Assembly (NCBI RefSeq): GCF_002127655.1
Contig: NZ_NEHB01000034.1
Span: 1 to 64,000 of the forward strand
Length of the DNA stretch: 64,000 nt
Reading direction: 5' to 3'
From: Janthinobacterium sp. GW456P
Lineage (GTDB): Bacteria > Pseudomonadota > Gammaproteobacteria > Burkholderiales > Burkholderiaceae_D
A program made the position numbers and the translations under genes. This document shows positions 35,679 through 45,184 of the stretch, one piece after another. A model generated the notes under the pieces. The model worked only from the letters and a program-made list of their open reading frames with translations, made no database searches and was not told the origin of the DNA. Numbering within the stretch: the first letter of the stretch is position 1; each line of letters opens with the position of its first letter.

Positions 35679-36611
35679 ATGGTCGCATTAGTTATTGCTG
35701 AACACGACAACGCTACCTTAAAGGGCAGCACCCACCACACCGTGACCGCGGCCGCCCAGTGCGGCGGCGACGTGCACGTGCTCGTCGCAGGTTCGAACGC
35801 CTCGGCTGCCGCTGCCGCCGCTGCGCAAATCGCCGGCGTGACGAAAGTCATCGTGGCCGACGCGCCATACTTTGCCGACGGCCTGGCCGAAAACGTGGCC
35901 GAGCAGGTGCTGGCCATCGCCGGCAACTACAGCCACATCCTGGCGCCAGCCACCGCCTACGGCAAGAACATCCTGCCGCGCGTGGCCGCCAAGCTGGACG
36001 TGGCGCAAATCTCGGAAATCACCAAGGTCGATACACCCGACACCTTCGAGCGCCCGATCTACGCCGGTAACGCGATTGCCACCGTGCAATCTGGCGACAA
36101 GATCAAGGTCATCACCGTGCGCACCACCGGTTTCGACGCCGCTGCCGCCACCGGTGGTTCGGCTGCCACGGAAACCGTCGCCGCCGTCGCCGACAATGGC
36201 AAGTCCGCCTTCGTGGGCCGCGAACTGGCCAAGTCCGACCGTCCTGAACTGACCGCCGCGAAAATCATCGTGTCGGGCGGCCGTGGCATGGGTTCGGCCG
36301 AGAACTTCCACATCCTCGAGCCGCTGGCCGACAAGCTGGGCGCCGCCATGGGTGCCTCGCGCGCCGCCGTCGACGCCGGCTTCGTGCCGAACGACTGGCA
36401 AGTGGGCCAGACGGGCAAGATCGTCGCGCCATCGCTGTACATCGCCGTCGGTATCTCGGGCGCGATCCAGCATCTGGCCGGCATGAAAGACTCGAAAACC
36501 ATCGTCGCCATCAACAAGGATCCGGAAGCGCCGATCTTTGCCGTGGCCGACTACGGCATCGTGGGCGATCTGTTCGAGATCGTGCCGCAACTGGTCAAAG
36601 AACTGGGCTAA
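35679..36611 (+). CDS. etfA: Electron transfer flavoprotein, alpha subunit
   Basis: 310 residues, the FAD-binding ETF subunit. The N-terminal half is [19 protein letters not shown]. The C-terminal FAD domain has [39 protein letters not shown] and [16 protein letters not shown]. It ends in the [26 protein letters not shown] signature. Part of an operon with etfB. A terminator hairpin 30 bp after the stop separates it from the acyl-CoA dehydrogenase gene. Confidence 0.96.
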   Translation: MVALVIAEHDNATLKGSTHHTVTAAAQCGGDVHVLVAGSNASAAAAAAAQIAGVTKVIVADAPYFADGLAENVAEQVLAIAGNYSHILAPATAYGKNILPRVAAKLDVAQISEITKVDTPDTFERPIYAGNAIATVQSGDKIKVITVRTTGFDAAAATGGSAATETVAAVADNGKSAFVGRELAKSDRPELTAAKIIVSGGRGMGSAENFHILEPLADKLGAAMGASRAAVDAGFVPNDWQVGQTGKIVAPSLYIAVGISGAIQHLAGMKDSKTIVAINKDPEAPIFAVADYGIVGDLFEIVPQLVKELG

Positions 36612-36640
36612 TTTAAACCCGTCAGGTTTTGTATATCACG

Positions 36641-36687
36641 AAGCCACGCCGGCCCGCCCCACACGGCGAGCCGCGCGTGGCTTTTTT
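36641..36687 (+). terminator. Terminator between etfA and the acyl-CoA dehydrogenase gene
   Basis: AAGCCACGC (36641-36649) pairs with GCGTGGCTT (36675-36683) around a 25-nt GC-rich loop and is followed by TTTTTT. The T-run ends 13 nt before the next ATG, so downstream expression needs readthrough or a promoter inside or before the hairpin. Confidence 0.75.
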
Positions 36688-36700
36688 CTTGGAGAAATAG

Positions 36701-38491
36701 ATGAGCTATCAAGCCCCGCTGAAAGACATGTTGTTCGTGATGAACGAACTGGCCGGCCTGGCCGAAATCCATACTTTGCCTGGCTGCGAAGACGCCACGC
36801 CCGACACGGCCGAAGCCGTGCTGGAAGAAAATGCCAAGTTCTGCGGCGGCGTGGTGGCCCCTCTGAATGGTCCCAGCGACAAGGAACCGAGCTTCTGGCA
36901 CGACGGTCAAGTGACCACCTCGAAAGGCTTCAAGGATGCCTTCAAGGCCTACGGCGAAGCGGGCTGGCAGGGCGTGCAGCATCCGACGCAGTTCGGCGGC
37001 CAGGGCTTGCCCAAGCTGCTGGCCACGCCCTGCATCGAAATGCTCAACTCGGCCAGCATCTCGTTCGCCCTGGTGGCCCTGTTGTCCGACGGCGCCATCG
37101 AGGCGCTGCTGACGGCTGGCAGCGACGCGCAAAAAGCGACCTACCTGGAAAACCTGGTCTCCGGCAAGTGGACGGGCACCATGAATCTGACGGAGCCGCA
37201 AGCGGGATCCGACCTGGCCGCCGTGCGCACGCGCGCCGTGCCGCAGGATGACGGCACCTATAAAGTGTTCGGCACGAAGATTTTCATCACGTACGGCGAA
37301 CACGACATGGCGGAAAACATCGTCCACCTGGTGCTGGCCCGCACGCCGGACGCGCCCGCCGGCGTGAAAGGCATTTCGCTGTTCATCGTACCTAAGTTCC
37401 TCGTCAACGCGGACGGCAGCCTCGGTGCGCGCAATGACGCGCATTGTGTTTCCATCGAGCACAAGCTGGGCATCAAGGCCAGCCCGACTGCGGTATTGCA
37501 GTTCGGCGACCACGGCGGCGCCATCGGCACCCTGGTGGGCGAGGAAAACCGCGGCCTCGAATACATGTTCATCATGATGAACGCGGCCCGCTTCGGCGTG
37601 GGCCTGCAAGGCATCGGCCTGGCCGAGCGCGCCTACCAGCAAGCCGTGGCGTTTGCCAAGGACCGCGTGCAGTCGCGCGACCTGGCCGGTTCCGCCGGTC
37701 CGGTGTCCATCATCCACCACCCCGACGTGCGCCGCATGCTGATGTCCATGCGCTCGCAGACGGAGGCGGCGCGCGCACTGGCCTACGTGGGCGCGGCCAT
37801 CAGCGACGTGGCGCACCACCATCCGGACGCCGAGGTGCGGACGGAAAGCCTGGCGACGTATGAATACCTGGTGCCCGTGATCAAGGGCTGGGCCACGGAA
37901 ATGTCGCAGGACGTCACGCGCGATGGCGTGCAAGTGCATGGCGGCATGGGCTTTATTGAAGAGACGGGCGCCGCCCAGCATTACCGCGACGCCAAGATAC
38001 TGACCATCTACGAAGGCACGACGGCCATCCAGGCGAACGACCTCGTGGGCCGCAAGACGGTGCGCGACGGCGGTGCCGTGGCGAAAGCCATCATCGCCCA
38101 GGTGCGCGCCACGGAAGCCCAGCTGGGCGAGCTCTCCGGCGCCGACTTCCAGGCCATGCAGCGCCACCTGGCCGAAGGCAGCGCCGCGCTGGAGGCCGTG
38201 GTCGAGTATGTGGTGGCGAACATGAAGACAGACATCAAGGCCGTCTTCGCGGGCAGCGTGCCGTATCTGAAACTGGCCGGCATCGTGCTGGGCGGCTGGC
38301 AAATGGCGCGCGCGGCCATCGTGGCGCAGCAAAAGCTGGGAGAAGGCAGCGGCGACGCTTCGTTCTACAAGGCAAAAATCGCCACGGCGCGCTTCTTTGC
38401 CGACCACATCCTGTCGCAGGCACCCGGCTTGCGCGCCACCATCATCGACGGCAGCGCCGGCGTGATGGCCTTGTCGGAAGAGCAGTTTTAA
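36701..38491 (+). CDS. Acyl-CoA dehydrogenase with C-terminal extension domain
   Basis: 596 residues. The core (about 40-440) has the FAD-binding NLTEPQAGSDLAAVRTRA, FITYGEHDMAENIVHLVLART and the catalytic base in ILTIYEGTTAIQAND. A further domain (about 470-590) of the Acyl-CoA_dh_C type follows, as in DmdC-like dehydrogenases and other long-form enzymes. It oxidises an acyl-CoA and gives electrons to ETF, whose genes lie directly upstream. Substrate not fixed: medium/long-chain or methylthiopropionyl-CoA are options. GGAG precedes the ATG. Confidence 0.92.
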   Translation: MSYQAPLKDMLFVMNELAGLAEIHTLPGCEDATPDTAEAVLEENAKFCGGVVAPLNGPSDKEPSFWHDGQVTTSKGFKDAFKAYGEAGWQGVQHPTQFGGQGLPKLLATPCIEMLNSASISFALVALLSDGAIEALLTAGSDAQKATYLENLVSGKWTGTMNLTEPQAGSDLAAVRTRAVPQDDGTYKVFGTKIFITYGEHDMAENIVHLVLARTPDAPAGVKGISLFIVPKFLVNADGSLGARNDAHCVSIEHKLGIKASPTAVLQFGDHGGAIGTLVGEENRGLEYMFIMMNAARFGVGLQGIGLAERAYQQAVAFAKDRVQSRDLAGSAGPVSIIHHPDVRRMLMSMRSQTEAARALAYVGAAISDVAHHHPDAEVRTESLATYEYLVPVIKGWATEMSQDVTRDGVQVHGGMGFIEETGAAQHYRDAKILTIYEGTTAIQANDLVGRKTVRDGGAVAKAIIAQVRATEAQLGELSGADFQAMQRHLAEGSAALEAVVEYVVANMKTDIKAVFAGSVPYLKLAGIVLGGWQMARAAIVAQQKLGEGSGDASFYKAKIATARFFADHILSQAPGLRATIIDGSAGVMALSEEQF

Positions 38492-38524
38492 GTTGAAACG
38501 TGGCCAGCGCAAGCTGGCTGCATG

Positions 38525-38561
38525 AAAAAAAGCGCTGGAGATCGCTCTCCAGAGCTTTTTT
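38525..38561. terminator. Bidirectional terminator
   Basis: CTGGAGA-TCGC-TCTCCAG flanked by GC pairs, with A-run (38525-38530) and T-run (38556-38561) on either side. It lies between the acyl-CoA dehydrogenase gene and the convergent glycine-zipper gene. Confidence 0.85.
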
Positions 38562-38577
38562 ATTGATGGCTGCGTTC

Positions 38578-39204
38578 TTAACGGCGGGCGATGCCGTTGC
38601 CCGAATTGCGCACCAAATCGCCAGCCGCCAGGCCAGGATCCTGGTCAAACGCGAAATCGGCCTTGGCGCCCGTTTCGTATTGCACCGTGACGGTCCAGGT
38701 CTTGGCGTTCTTCATGTGGCCTTCGACTTGCTTGCCGGCATAGGCGCCGCCAGCGGCGCCGGCCAGGGTAGCCAGGTCCTTGCCGCGTCCGCCGCCGACC
38801 TGGCGGCCCAGCAGGGCGCCGGCCACGCCGCCGCCGATCATGCCCAGCGCGCCGCCTTCGCCCGCTTTTTCGCTGACATTGACTGCCAGCACCTTGCCGC
38901 ACTCGGCGCAGATCTGGTGCGGGGCAGGCTTGCTGTTCTGGCCGGCGTACGAGTTGCCGGCTTTTTGCGCGGCCTTGGCGTTGATGATGGCCTGGTCGTA
39001 TTCGCCCTTGGCGTCGCGCAGGCATTGCATGCGGGCTTTCGAGCTGCTTTCTTCTGCGCACAATTTCTTGTCGTCCGCATAGCGCGTGTTGGCTTGCTTC
39101 GTATCGTACGCGTACTGCGCCTTCGGCGACAGGTTTTGCGCGAAGGCGGATGTGCTGAACAGGGCCGTGACGGCGACTGCGAGGATGAGTGGGCGACGAA
39201 TCAT
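38578..39204 (-). CDS. Glycine-zipper 2TM envelope protein (SlyB/17-kDa-like)
   Basis: 208 residues. The signal peptide is MIRRPLILAVAVTALFSTSAFA. A charged helical region with several Cys (DDKKLCAEESSSKARMQCLRD; CAECGK) follows, then a glycine zipper (GGALGMIGGGVAGALLGRQVGGGRGKDLATLAGAAGGAYAGKQ) and a small beta domain (TWTVTVQYETGAKADFAFD). The fold resembles Rickettsia 17-kDa-antigen and SlyB proteins. It is probably periplasmic or outer-membrane associated. No lipobox Cys follows the signal peptide. Function unknown. Confidence 0.85.
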   Translation of the reverse strand: MIRRPLILAVAVTALFSTSAFAQNLSPKAQYAYDTKQANTRYADDKKLCAEESSSKARMQCLRDAKGEYDQAIINAKAAQKAGNSYAGQNSKPAPHQICAECGKVLAVNVSEKAGEGGALGMIGGGVAGALLGRQVGGGRGKDLATLAGAAGGAYAGKQVEGHMKNAKTWTVTVQYETGAKADFAFDQDPGLAAGDLVRNSGNGIARR

Positions 39205-39339
39205 GATCTTCTCCTAGGGGGTGTTAAATGTGCCAGTAATGTCGGCATTGTGAATGCAGTATAGAGGAAAATCATGATTGCTTACCAACACTTACATGTG
39301 CGTGCGGGTGACGGAAATGATGTAATTTCCATGAGGAAA

Positions 39340-39774
39340 TTAACCGTAGGCGCCGCCCGTGTACAGCAAGTCGAACAGGCGCGCCATGGTGGCGATCAGC
39401 ACGCCTGCGCCTAGCATCAAGGTAGCGACCAGCACCACGGCCAGGGGCCAGCCCGTGTCGGACTGGCGGCCGCTGGCGGCGTTGTAGCGCGCATCCCACT
39501 TGTCATCCGGCATCAGGCCCAGGACCAGCGCTTCCAGGAAGCCACCCAGGGCGGACAGGGTCAGCGGCAATATCTGATAAAACCAGTCCGCCTCGGGAAG
39601 CAGCTGATGCAGCAGCGCGCTGGCGGGCAGGGCGGCCAGGTGTAGCCAGCCCCAGCGGTCTTTGGCGCCATGCAGGTAGAAGCGGTGCGCGCCCAGCGTG
39701 CCCAGCAAAAAGGCCAGCAAGGTGGTGAATGCCTTGTTCTTGTGCGACTGTTGCAAAATGGTGGCGGTGGTCAT
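39340..39774 (-). CDS. TM2 domain-containing membrane protein
   Basis: 144 residues. The first helix LLAFLLGTLGAHRFYLHGAKDRWGWLH carries the TM2-domain GAHRFYLG-like motif. Two or three further hydrophobic segments follow, including WPLAVVLVATLMLGAGVLIATMARLFDLLY. TM2 proteins are small inner-membrane proteins of unknown function. It starts MTTATILQQ. No operon partner: the next gene on this strand is 135 bp downstream. Confidence 0.85.
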   Translation of the reverse strand: MTTATILQQSHKNKAFTTLLAFLLGTLGAHRFYLHGAKDRWGWLHLAALPASALLHQLLPEADWFYQILPLTLSALGGFLEALVLGLMPDDKWDARYNAASGRQSDTGWPLAVVLVATLMLGAGVLIATMARLFDLLYTGGAYG

Positions 39775-39981
39775 GGGACTCCAGATTTGCTCATCAGTAA
39801 AGATTGCCAGTATCGGTCATTGCCTCGTACAACGATAGCACTTTCCTGTGGCGTTTATGCAATGATTTCGCGTGAGTTCAAGCCATGGCCGGCACGATAG
39901 ACGCAGACGCCTATTGCGTCTTCGGCCCTGACTGGTCATAATGTTTGATTAGCCCAAATTACACGCCCGTCATCATAACGC

Positions 39982-40011
39982 TTGCTGCCTGGCGGTAAAG
40001 CGCGCTATAAT
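39982..40011 (+). promoter_or_regulatory. Promoter of the rpsP operon
   Basis: TTGCTG (39982-39987) is separated by 18 bp from TATAAT (40006-40011), 40 bp upstream of the rpsP ATG. The remainder of 39775-39981 shows no gene. Confidence 0.6.
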
Positions 40012-40051
40012 TTGCGGCTTTTTCCGCCTCAGCACACTTTTTGGAAATATT

Positions 40052-40303
40052 ATGGTCGTTATTCGTTTAGCTCGTGGAGGCGCCAAGAAGCGCCCGTTCT
40101 TCAACATCGTCGCTACTGATTCGCGCAATCGCCGCGATGGTCGCTTCATTGAGCGTATCGGTTTTTACAACCCGATGGCGCAAGGTGGCGAAGTTCCACT
40201 GCGTATCACCGCAGACCGTCTGGCCTACTGGCAAGGCGTTGGCGCACAATTGTCGCCAACCGTTGCTCGCCTGGTAGCCAGCAACGGCAAAGCAGCAGCT
40301 TAA
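40052..40303 (+). CDS. rpsP: 30S ribosomal protein S16
   Basis: 83 residues beginning [25 protein letters not shown], with [12 protein letters not shown], the bS16 signature. First gene of rpsP-rimM-trmD-rplS, a conserved bacterial order. 13 bp separate it from rimM. Confidence 0.98.
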   Translation: MVVIRLARGGAKKRPFFNIVATDSRNRRDGRFIERIGFYNPMAQGGEVPLRITADRLAYWQGVGAQLSPTVARLVASNGKAAA

Positions 40304-40316
40304 TTAGATCACTGGT

Positions 40317-40874
40317 TTGACGGTCAAGACTGCATCCGGGGTGAAAGTCCCCGATGACCTGGTACAGGTAGGCTATGTCTCCGGTGCCTATGGCATTGCT
40401 GGCGGAGTCAGGATCACTCCTTTCTCCGACGACGCGGATGCATTATTAAACGTCAAAACCTGGTGGTTTGATAAACCGACCTTGCATGATGTTCAAGTCA
40501 GGCAAGCGAAGTTACACGGCGGCGACGTCGTGGCCCAGCTGGTGGGTGTGGTCGGGCGGGATGCCGCAGAAGCGCTGAAAGGCGTCTCTGTGCAAATTCC
40601 GCGTAGCCATTTCCCGACGCTGTCGGCCGATGAATTCTATTGGTCCGATCTGATCGGACTGACAGTCGAGAATTTGCAAGGCGAGTGCCTCGGCACAGTG
40701 CACGACATGATGAGCAATGGTCCGCAGTCGATCTTGCGCGTTACGCCCGTTGCCAGTGCAGATGAGACCGTTGAAAAGGCGCCTGAGCGCCTGATCCCGT
40801 TTGTTGGCCAGTTTGTCATTAACGTTGACAAGGCTGCCAGCAAGATCACGGTCGACTGGGGCCTCGATTATTAA
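40317..40874 (+). CDS. rimM: Ribosome maturation factor RimM
   Basis: 185 residues. The N-terminal RimM domain has [31 protein letters not shown]. The C-terminal PRC-barrel has [25 protein letters not shown] and [14 protein letters not shown]. It assists 30S maturation by binding S19. No ATG is available: TTG 40317 gives MTVKTASG, and GTG 40341 is the alternative. It follows rpsP by 13 bp. Confidence 0.95.
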   Translation: MTVKTASGVKVPDDLVQVGYVSGAYGIAGGVRITPFSDDADALLNVKTWWFDKPTLHDVQVRQAKLHGGDVVAQLVGVVGRDAAEALKGVSVQIPRSHFPTLSADEFYWSDLIGLTVENLQGECLGTVHDMMSNGPQSILRVTPVASADETVEKAPERLIPFVGQFVINVDKAASKITVDWGLDY

Positions 40875-40924
40875 ACCGCCTGCGCATAACTTTGCGCCGG
40901 GCAAACGTTGCAGGATGGTGCGCG

Positions 40925-41671
40925 ATGCAATTTGATGTCGTGACCCTGTTCCCGGAAATGTTTGCCGCGCTGACGCAGTCGGGTGTGACCCGGCGCGCCT
41001 TCGAGCAGGGGAAATGTGGCTTGTCGCTGTGGAATCCCCGTGATTTCACCACTGACAATCACCGTACCGTGGATGACCGCCCGTATGGCGGCGGCCCCGG
41101 CATGGTGATGATGGCACGTCCCCTCGAAGCGACAATTAATGCCGCAAGGCAACGTCAGACCGAATTGGGACTGGCGGCGCCCCGCGTGGTGTTCATGTCG
41201 CCGCAAGGCCGTCCGCTCACGCATGAGCGCGTCACGCAGCTGAAAGCCGAACCTGGTTTGGTGATCCTGTGCGGCCGCTATGAAGCCGTGGACCAGCGTT
41301 TGCTGGACCGTTGCGTCGACGAGGAAATCAGCGTCGGCGATTTCGTTTTGTCGGGCGGTGAATTGCCCGCCATGGCGCTGATGGACGCGGTGATCCGCCT
41401 GTTGCCGGGTGTCTTGAACACCGAGGCATCGGCCATCGAGGACAGCTTCGTCAATGGCTTGCTCGATTCGCCGCACTATACGCGGCCGGAAACATATGAA
41501 GGCATGGCCGTGCCGCCCGTCTTGATGGGTGGCAATCATGCCGAGATCGTCAAGTGGCGCCGCCAGCGCATGCTGGAAGCGACCGCGACAAAGCGGCCTG
41601 ACCTGCTGGTCAGTGCGCGCGCCGCCGGCTTGCTCAGCAAGGCCGACGAACAATTCTTGGCCAGCCTGTAA
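40925..41671 (+). CDS. trmD: tRNA (guanine37-N1)-methyltransferase
   Basis: 248 residues from ATG 40925 ([16 protein letters not shown]). The SPOUT trefoil-knot region has [48 protein letters not shown] and [24 protein letters not shown], covering the AdoMet and tRNA binding sites. It methylates G37 to maintain reading frame. Co-transcribed with rpsP and rimM. Confidence 0.97.
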   Translation: MQFDVVTLFPEMFAALTQSGVTRRAFEQGKCGLSLWNPRDFTTDNHRTVDDRPYGGGPGMVMMARPLEATINAARQRQTELGLAAPRVVFMSPQGRPLTHERVTQLKAEPGLVILCGRYEAVDQRLLDRCVDEEISVGDFVLSGGELPAMALMDAVIRLLPGVLNTEASAIEDSFVNGLLDSPHYTRPETYEGMAVPPVLMGGNHAEIVKWRRQRMLEATATKRPDLLVSARAAGLLSKADEQFLASL

Positions 41672-41802
41672 GCCGTCTCCGGATGGCCTGCAGGGTGGCC
41701 AGTAGTGCCGGGCATGTTGCCCATATTGTCTTACCCATCCTCTACCGGGCGGATACTTGCTATCCACAGTGCGCCGGCATGATGGTTTTCGGAGTGTTAA
41801 AA

Positions 41803-42186
41803 ATGGACTTGATTCAACAATTAGAGCAAGAAGAGATCGCCCGTCTGGGTAAATCGATTCCTGACTTCGCACCAGGCGATACCGTTATCGTCAGCGTCAA
41901 CGTCGTCGAAGGCACGCGCAAGCGCGCCCAGGCTTACGAAGGCGTCGTTATCTCCCGTCGTAACCGTGGCCTGAACTCGAACTTTATCGTTCGCAAGATC
42001 TCGTCCGGCGAAGGCGTTGAGCGTACGTTCCAACTGTACTCGCCGCTGATCGCTTCGATCGAAGTGAAACGCCGTGGTGATGTTCGCCGCGCCAAGCTGT
42101 ACTATCTGCGTGAGCGTTCGGGTAAATCGGCGCGTATCAAAGAAAAATTGCCAAACCGCCGCGTTGTGGCGAAAGCAAGCGCGTAA
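41803..42186 (+). CDS. rplS: 50S ribosomal protein L19
   Basis: 127 residues from ATG 41803 (GGAG 11 bases upstream), starting [17 protein letters not shown]. The bL19 signature lies in [36 protein letters not shown] and [21 protein letters not shown]. Last gene of the operon, 131 bp after trmD, with an intrinsic terminator downstream. Confidence 0.98.
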   Translation: MDLIQQLEQEEIARLGKSIPDFAPGDTVIVSVNVVEGTRKRAQAYEGVVISRRNRGLNSNFIVRKISSGEGVERTFQLYSPLIASIEVKRRGDVRRAKLYYLRERSGKSARIKEKLPNRRVVAKASA

Positions 42187-42204
42187 TATCAGCGTCTGCG
42201 TTGG

Positions 42205-42238
42205 AAAAAAAGGGCGCCTCAGGGTGCCCTTTTTTTTT
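42205..42238 (+). terminator. Rho-independent terminator of the rpsP-rplS operon
   Basis: AAAGGGCGCC-TCAG-GGTGCCCTTT with a long T-run (42229-42238), 18 bp after the rplS stop. Confidence 0.92.
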
Positions 42239-42248
42239 CCCGGTGACA

Positions 42249-42362
42249 CCGGATCAAACCTGCTGCGCGTCGGTATGGGCGGCCTGCGATGCTCACCGTG
42301 CTAGAGCACGGTTGTGCTTCTCGGCCACCTCTCCCTTCCGCTCGCGACGGTTTTATCCGGCG
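42249..42362 (+). repeat. Dispersed stem-ended element, copy C
   Basis: About 114 bp between the rplS terminator and the Nudix gene. Ends: ACCGGATCAAACC at the left and GCCGGATAAAACC reading in from the right. It shares the core CTGCGCGTCGG, GCGGCCTGCGATGCTCACCG and CTCGGCCACCTCTCCCTTCC with the other copies, but has a different terminal stem. It is the only copy not directly after a stop codon. Confidence 0.85.
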
Positions 42363-42380
42363 TTGTAATGAGAGATAGCA

Positions 42381-43037
42381 ATGGCGACTTTATTTGATCC
42401 AAAACAACTAGCCATCGATTCGATCGCCGGCGAAGCGGCGCTCGATGCCGGGCGCATGACGCCGGACTGGCTGCGCCAGCGCCTGGCCGAACAGCCTGAC
42501 TGGCAGCCCGAGATCACCCAGGATTTCCTTTCCGCCCGCGCCGTGCCCGTGCGCGCCGCCGTACTCATTCCTCTGGTGCAACGGCCGCAGGGCTTGACCA
42601 TCTTGCTCACCATGCGCACGGACCACCTGAGCAGCCATGCGGGCCAGGTCAGCTTTCCCGGCGGGCGCAGCGAACCGTTCGATGGCTCGCCCGTGGCCAC
42701 GGCCCTGCGCGAAACGGAAGAAGAAGTGGGCCTGGCGCGCGAGCACATCGAAGTGCTGGGCTGCCTGCCCGACTATCTGACGGGCACCGGCTACCAAGTC
42801 ACGCCCGTGGTGGGCCTGGTGACGCCGCCGTTCGACCTGCGCGCCGACCCGTCCGAAGTGGCGGAAATCTTTGAAGTGCCGCTGGCTTTCCTCATGGATG
42901 GCATCAACCATCAGCGCCTGTCGGTGGAATTGCCGGGCGGACGGCGCTCGTTCTACGCCATGCCGTACGAGCGCTTTTACATTTGGGGCGCCACGGCCGG
43001 CATGCTGCGCAATCTGTTTCACCTGCTGCGCGCGTAA
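42381..43037 (+). CDS. Nudix hydrolase, CoA pyrophosphatase-like
   Basis: 218 residues. The CoA-type signature LLTMRTDHLSSHAGQVSFPGGR (76-96, NudL/PCD1-like) directly precedes the Nudix box ending RETEEEVGL (110-118). It probably cleaves CoA or CoA derivatives to phosphopantetheine and 3',5'-ADP, with Mg2+ or Mn2+ held by the Glu residues of the box. It starts MATLFDPKQL. It follows copy C of the dispersed element and has no operon partner before the CobD-like gene 98 bp downstream. Confidence 0.9.
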   Translation: MATLFDPKQLAIDSIAGEAALDAGRMTPDWLRQRLAEQPDWQPEITQDFLSARAVPVRAAVLIPLVQRPQGLTILLTMRTDHLSSHAGQVSFPGGRSEPFDGSPVATALRETEEEVGLAREHIEVLGCLPDYLTGTGYQVTPVVGLVTPPFDLRADPSEVAEIFEVPLAFLMDGINHQRLSVELPGGRRSFYAMPYERFYIWGATAGMLRNLFHLLRA

Positions 43038-43134
43038 AATGGCGCCGCGCACGTAATAAGTTTGATTCCAGCACGGCACTGCGCTATCGTAGCGGGCATT
43101 GCGGTATTGCTGAAAAAGACAAAAAGGACGTTTG

Positions 43135-44094
43135 ATGACATTTCTCTCCATACTTTGCGCATTGCTGATCGAGCAGCTCAAACCTTTGCGCGCGGACAAT
43201 CCGATCTACGCCGAAATCAAGAGCCTTGCAATGCGCATGGAGACCTGGTTCAATGCCGGCCACGCCAGCCACGGCCGCATGGGCTGGTTTCTGATGATTG
43301 GCGTGCTGATGGTGCCGACGGCAGGCATTTACTGGCTCTTGCAGCATTATCAGCTGACCCTGCTGGCCTTTGCCTGGAACGTCCTCATCGTCTACCTGAC
43401 CCTGGGCTTCCGTCATTACAGCCATTACTTCACCTCGATCCAGCTGGCCCTGAGCGCCGGCGACGAAGCGACCGCGCGCACCTTGCTGGCCGATTGGACC
43501 AAGCTCGACACGGTGGGCATGGAAGCGAGCGAGATCGCCCGCATCGCCGTGGAAAAAGCCCTGATCACCACGCACCGCAATGTGTTTGGCGTGTTCTTCT
43601 GGTTTCTCATGCCGTTGGGTCCTGCCTGCGCCGTGATGTACCGCGTGGCCGAATACCTGGCGCGCGCCTGGAACGAGCCCGAGCACATGCGCAATGAAGC
43701 GTTCGGCCAGTTCGCCGCGCGTGCCTTTTACTGGATCGACTGGATCCCCGTGCGCCTGACGGCCGTGGCGTTTGCCGTGGTCGGCAATTTCGAGGACGCC
43801 ATCTATGCCTGGCGCAATTTCGCCCAGCGCTGGCAGGACGAGTCCATCGGCATCATCCTGACGGCCGGCGGCGGCGCCATGGGCGTACGCCTGGGCACGC
43901 CGGCGGAAACGGCCGCGCGCGTGCTCGTCACGCCGGACATGGCCGTCGACGACAGCGACAGTGAAAGCGATATCCTGCCCGGCGAAGAGCCGGGCGCGCG
44001 CGCCTTGCAGAGCACGGTGGGCCTCGTCTGGCGCGCCTTGCTGTTGTGGATGCTGTTGCTGCTGTTGATGTCGGGCGCCGTTTTCCTCGGCTGA
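43135..44094 (+). CDS. CobD/CbiB family membrane protein
   Basis: About 319 residues with AAGGACG before the ATG. Hydrophobic segments (MTFLSILCALLIEQL; WFLMIGVLMVPTAGIYWLL; LTLLAFAWNVLIVYLTLGF; ending LLLWMLLLLLMSGAVFLG) alternate with the family's EASEIARIAVEKALITTHRNVFGVFFWFLMPLGP. Classical CobD/CbiB attaches the aminopropanol arm in cobalamin synthesis. No other cobalamin genes are nearby, and the family in betaproteobacteria includes proteins of unproven function. A weak terminator-like hairpin (GGGGCTGGCGCGC / GTGCCGGCCCC) lies about 55 bp after the stop. Confidence 0.82.
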   Translation: MTFLSILCALLIEQLKPLRADNPIYAEIKSLAMRMETWFNAGHASHGRMGWFLMIGVLMVPTAGIYWLLQHYQLTLLAFAWNVLIVYLTLGFRHYSHYFTSIQLALSAGDEATARTLLADWTKLDTVGMEASEIARIAVEKALITTHRNVFGVFFWFLMPLGPACAVMYRVAEYLARAWNEPEHMRNEAFGQFAARAFYWIDWIPVRLTAVAFAVVGNFEDAIYAWRNFAQRWQDESIGIILTAGGGAMGVRLGTPAETAARVLVTPDMAVDDSDSESDILPGEEPGARALQSTVGLVWRALLLWMLLLLLMSGAVFLG

Positions 44095-44226
44095 CGCGGG
44101 CGCACACGCGCCATCCATGCGCCTGGCGCGTGGAACAAGGTTAAAATAGGGGCTGGCGCGCAAGCGTGCCGGCCCCTGTTTGCATCGTCAGGGCAGATCG
44201 AGGTAGAACCCAAGTCTTCTATAAGA

Positions 44227-44232
44227 TATAAT
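44227..44232 (+). promoter_or_regulatory. Possible -10 for the DUF3579 gene
   Basis: TATAAT in TATAAGATATAATACTGG, 85 bp before the start of the DUF3579 gene. The upstream -35 (TAGAAC at 44204) is weak. A long leader is implied. Confidence 0.4.
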
Positions 44233-44317
44233 ACTGGCTTACCGCAGCAAACGTAGTTGACGACCAGCCCGGCCTACCCGCCGGGGCCATTCACGCAATC
44301 CAGTCCCGACAAGCCAC

Positions 44318-44653
44318 ATGGCCGAGTTATCTCAAAAAACAGGGGAACTCTCTGACGAGTTCTTCATCCTTGGTCTCACCAGCAATGGCAAGCAATTCCG
44401 ACCCAGCGATTGGGCCGAGCGCCTCTGCGGAGTGATGTCCTGTTTCAATCCCGAAGGTGGCGGGCGCAATGCGCACCTCCAGTATTCGCCCTACGTGCGC
44501 CCGACCGTCGTCAATGGCGTCAAGTCGGTGGTGGTCAACACCAAGCTGCGCGAGATCGAGCCGATGGCGTTTCACTTCGTGCGCGAATTTGCCAAGGATA
44601 ACGACCTGCAGATCGTCGAAGCCTGCTTCCTGCCGCCCCCCGAAGAAAAGTAA
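44318..44653 (+). CDS. DUF3579 domain-containing protein
   Basis: 111 residues. The conserved block FFILGLTSNGKQFRPSDWAERLCGVMSCF, then LQYSPYVRPTVVNGVKSVVVNTKLREIEPMAFHFVREFAKDNDLQIVEAC, is the betaproteobacterial DUF3579 signature. It is a soluble small protein with no signal peptide. Function unknown. The CBS gene follows 81 bp later on the same strand. Confidence 0.9.
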   Translation: MAELSQKTGELSDEFFILGLTSNGKQFRPSDWAERLCGVMSCFNPEGGGRNAHLQYSPYVRPTVVNGVKSVVVNTKLREIEPMAFHFVREFAKDNDLQIVEACFLPPPEEK

Positions 44654-44734
44654 GACCCGTTTCATTGATTTGCCTCAAACCCGCCACGGCGGGCTGGCGT
44701 AGCGTGGACACTCTGCCTCAAACGGAGCGGCGAC

Positions 44735-45184
44735 ATGCGCATCGGCGATATCTGCACCCTGCACACCATCCATTGCCAGCGTGACACCAGCGTGCAGGAC
44801 GCCGCGCTGCTGATGCGCCAGCACCACGTGGGCGACCTGATCGTGGCCGAACAGCCGAACGGCGAGCGCGTTCCCATAGGCATCCTCACCGACCGCGACA
44901 TCGTCATTTCCGTCATCGCCCTCGGTCTCGATCCCGCCAGCCTGCTGGTGGGCGACATCATGAGCGCGCAGCTGCTCACGGCCAGCGAAGACGAAGACGT
45001 CTACGACATCATCGAACGCATGCGCGTCAACGGCATCCGCCGCTTGCCCGTGGTCAACAGCCTGGGCGCGCTGTCCGGCGTCGTCAGCATCGACGACCTG
45101 CTGGCCTTCCTTGCCCAGGAAATGGCCGAGCTGGCGCGCATCAGCAGCGGTCAGCTGGTGTACGAAAAGCGCACGCGCAAATAG
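44735..45184 (+). CDS. CBS domain-containing protein
   Basis: 149 residues with two tandem CBS motifs (about 5-65 and 75-135): MRIGDICTLHTIHCQRDTSVQDAALLMRQHHVGDLIVAE, GILTDRDIVISVIALGLDP, DIMSAQLLTASEDEDVYDIIERMRVNGIRRLPVV. Such stand-alone pairs bind adenine nucleotides and act as sensors or regulators. No enzyme domain is fused. The stop is directly followed by copy D of the dispersed element. Confidence 0.93.
   Translation: MRIGDICTLHTIHCQRDTSVQDAALLMRQHHVGDLIVAEQPNGERVPIGILTDRDIVISVIALGLDPASLLVGDIMSAQLLTASEDEDVYDIIERMRVNGIRRLPVVNSLGALSGVVSIDDLLAFLAQEMAELARISSGQLVYEKRTRK

Noticed and set aside
36608-38512. 634-codon leftward frame opposite the acyl-CoA dehydrogenase gene
   Set aside because: Antisense of a well-conserved enzyme; composition typical of a shadow frame.
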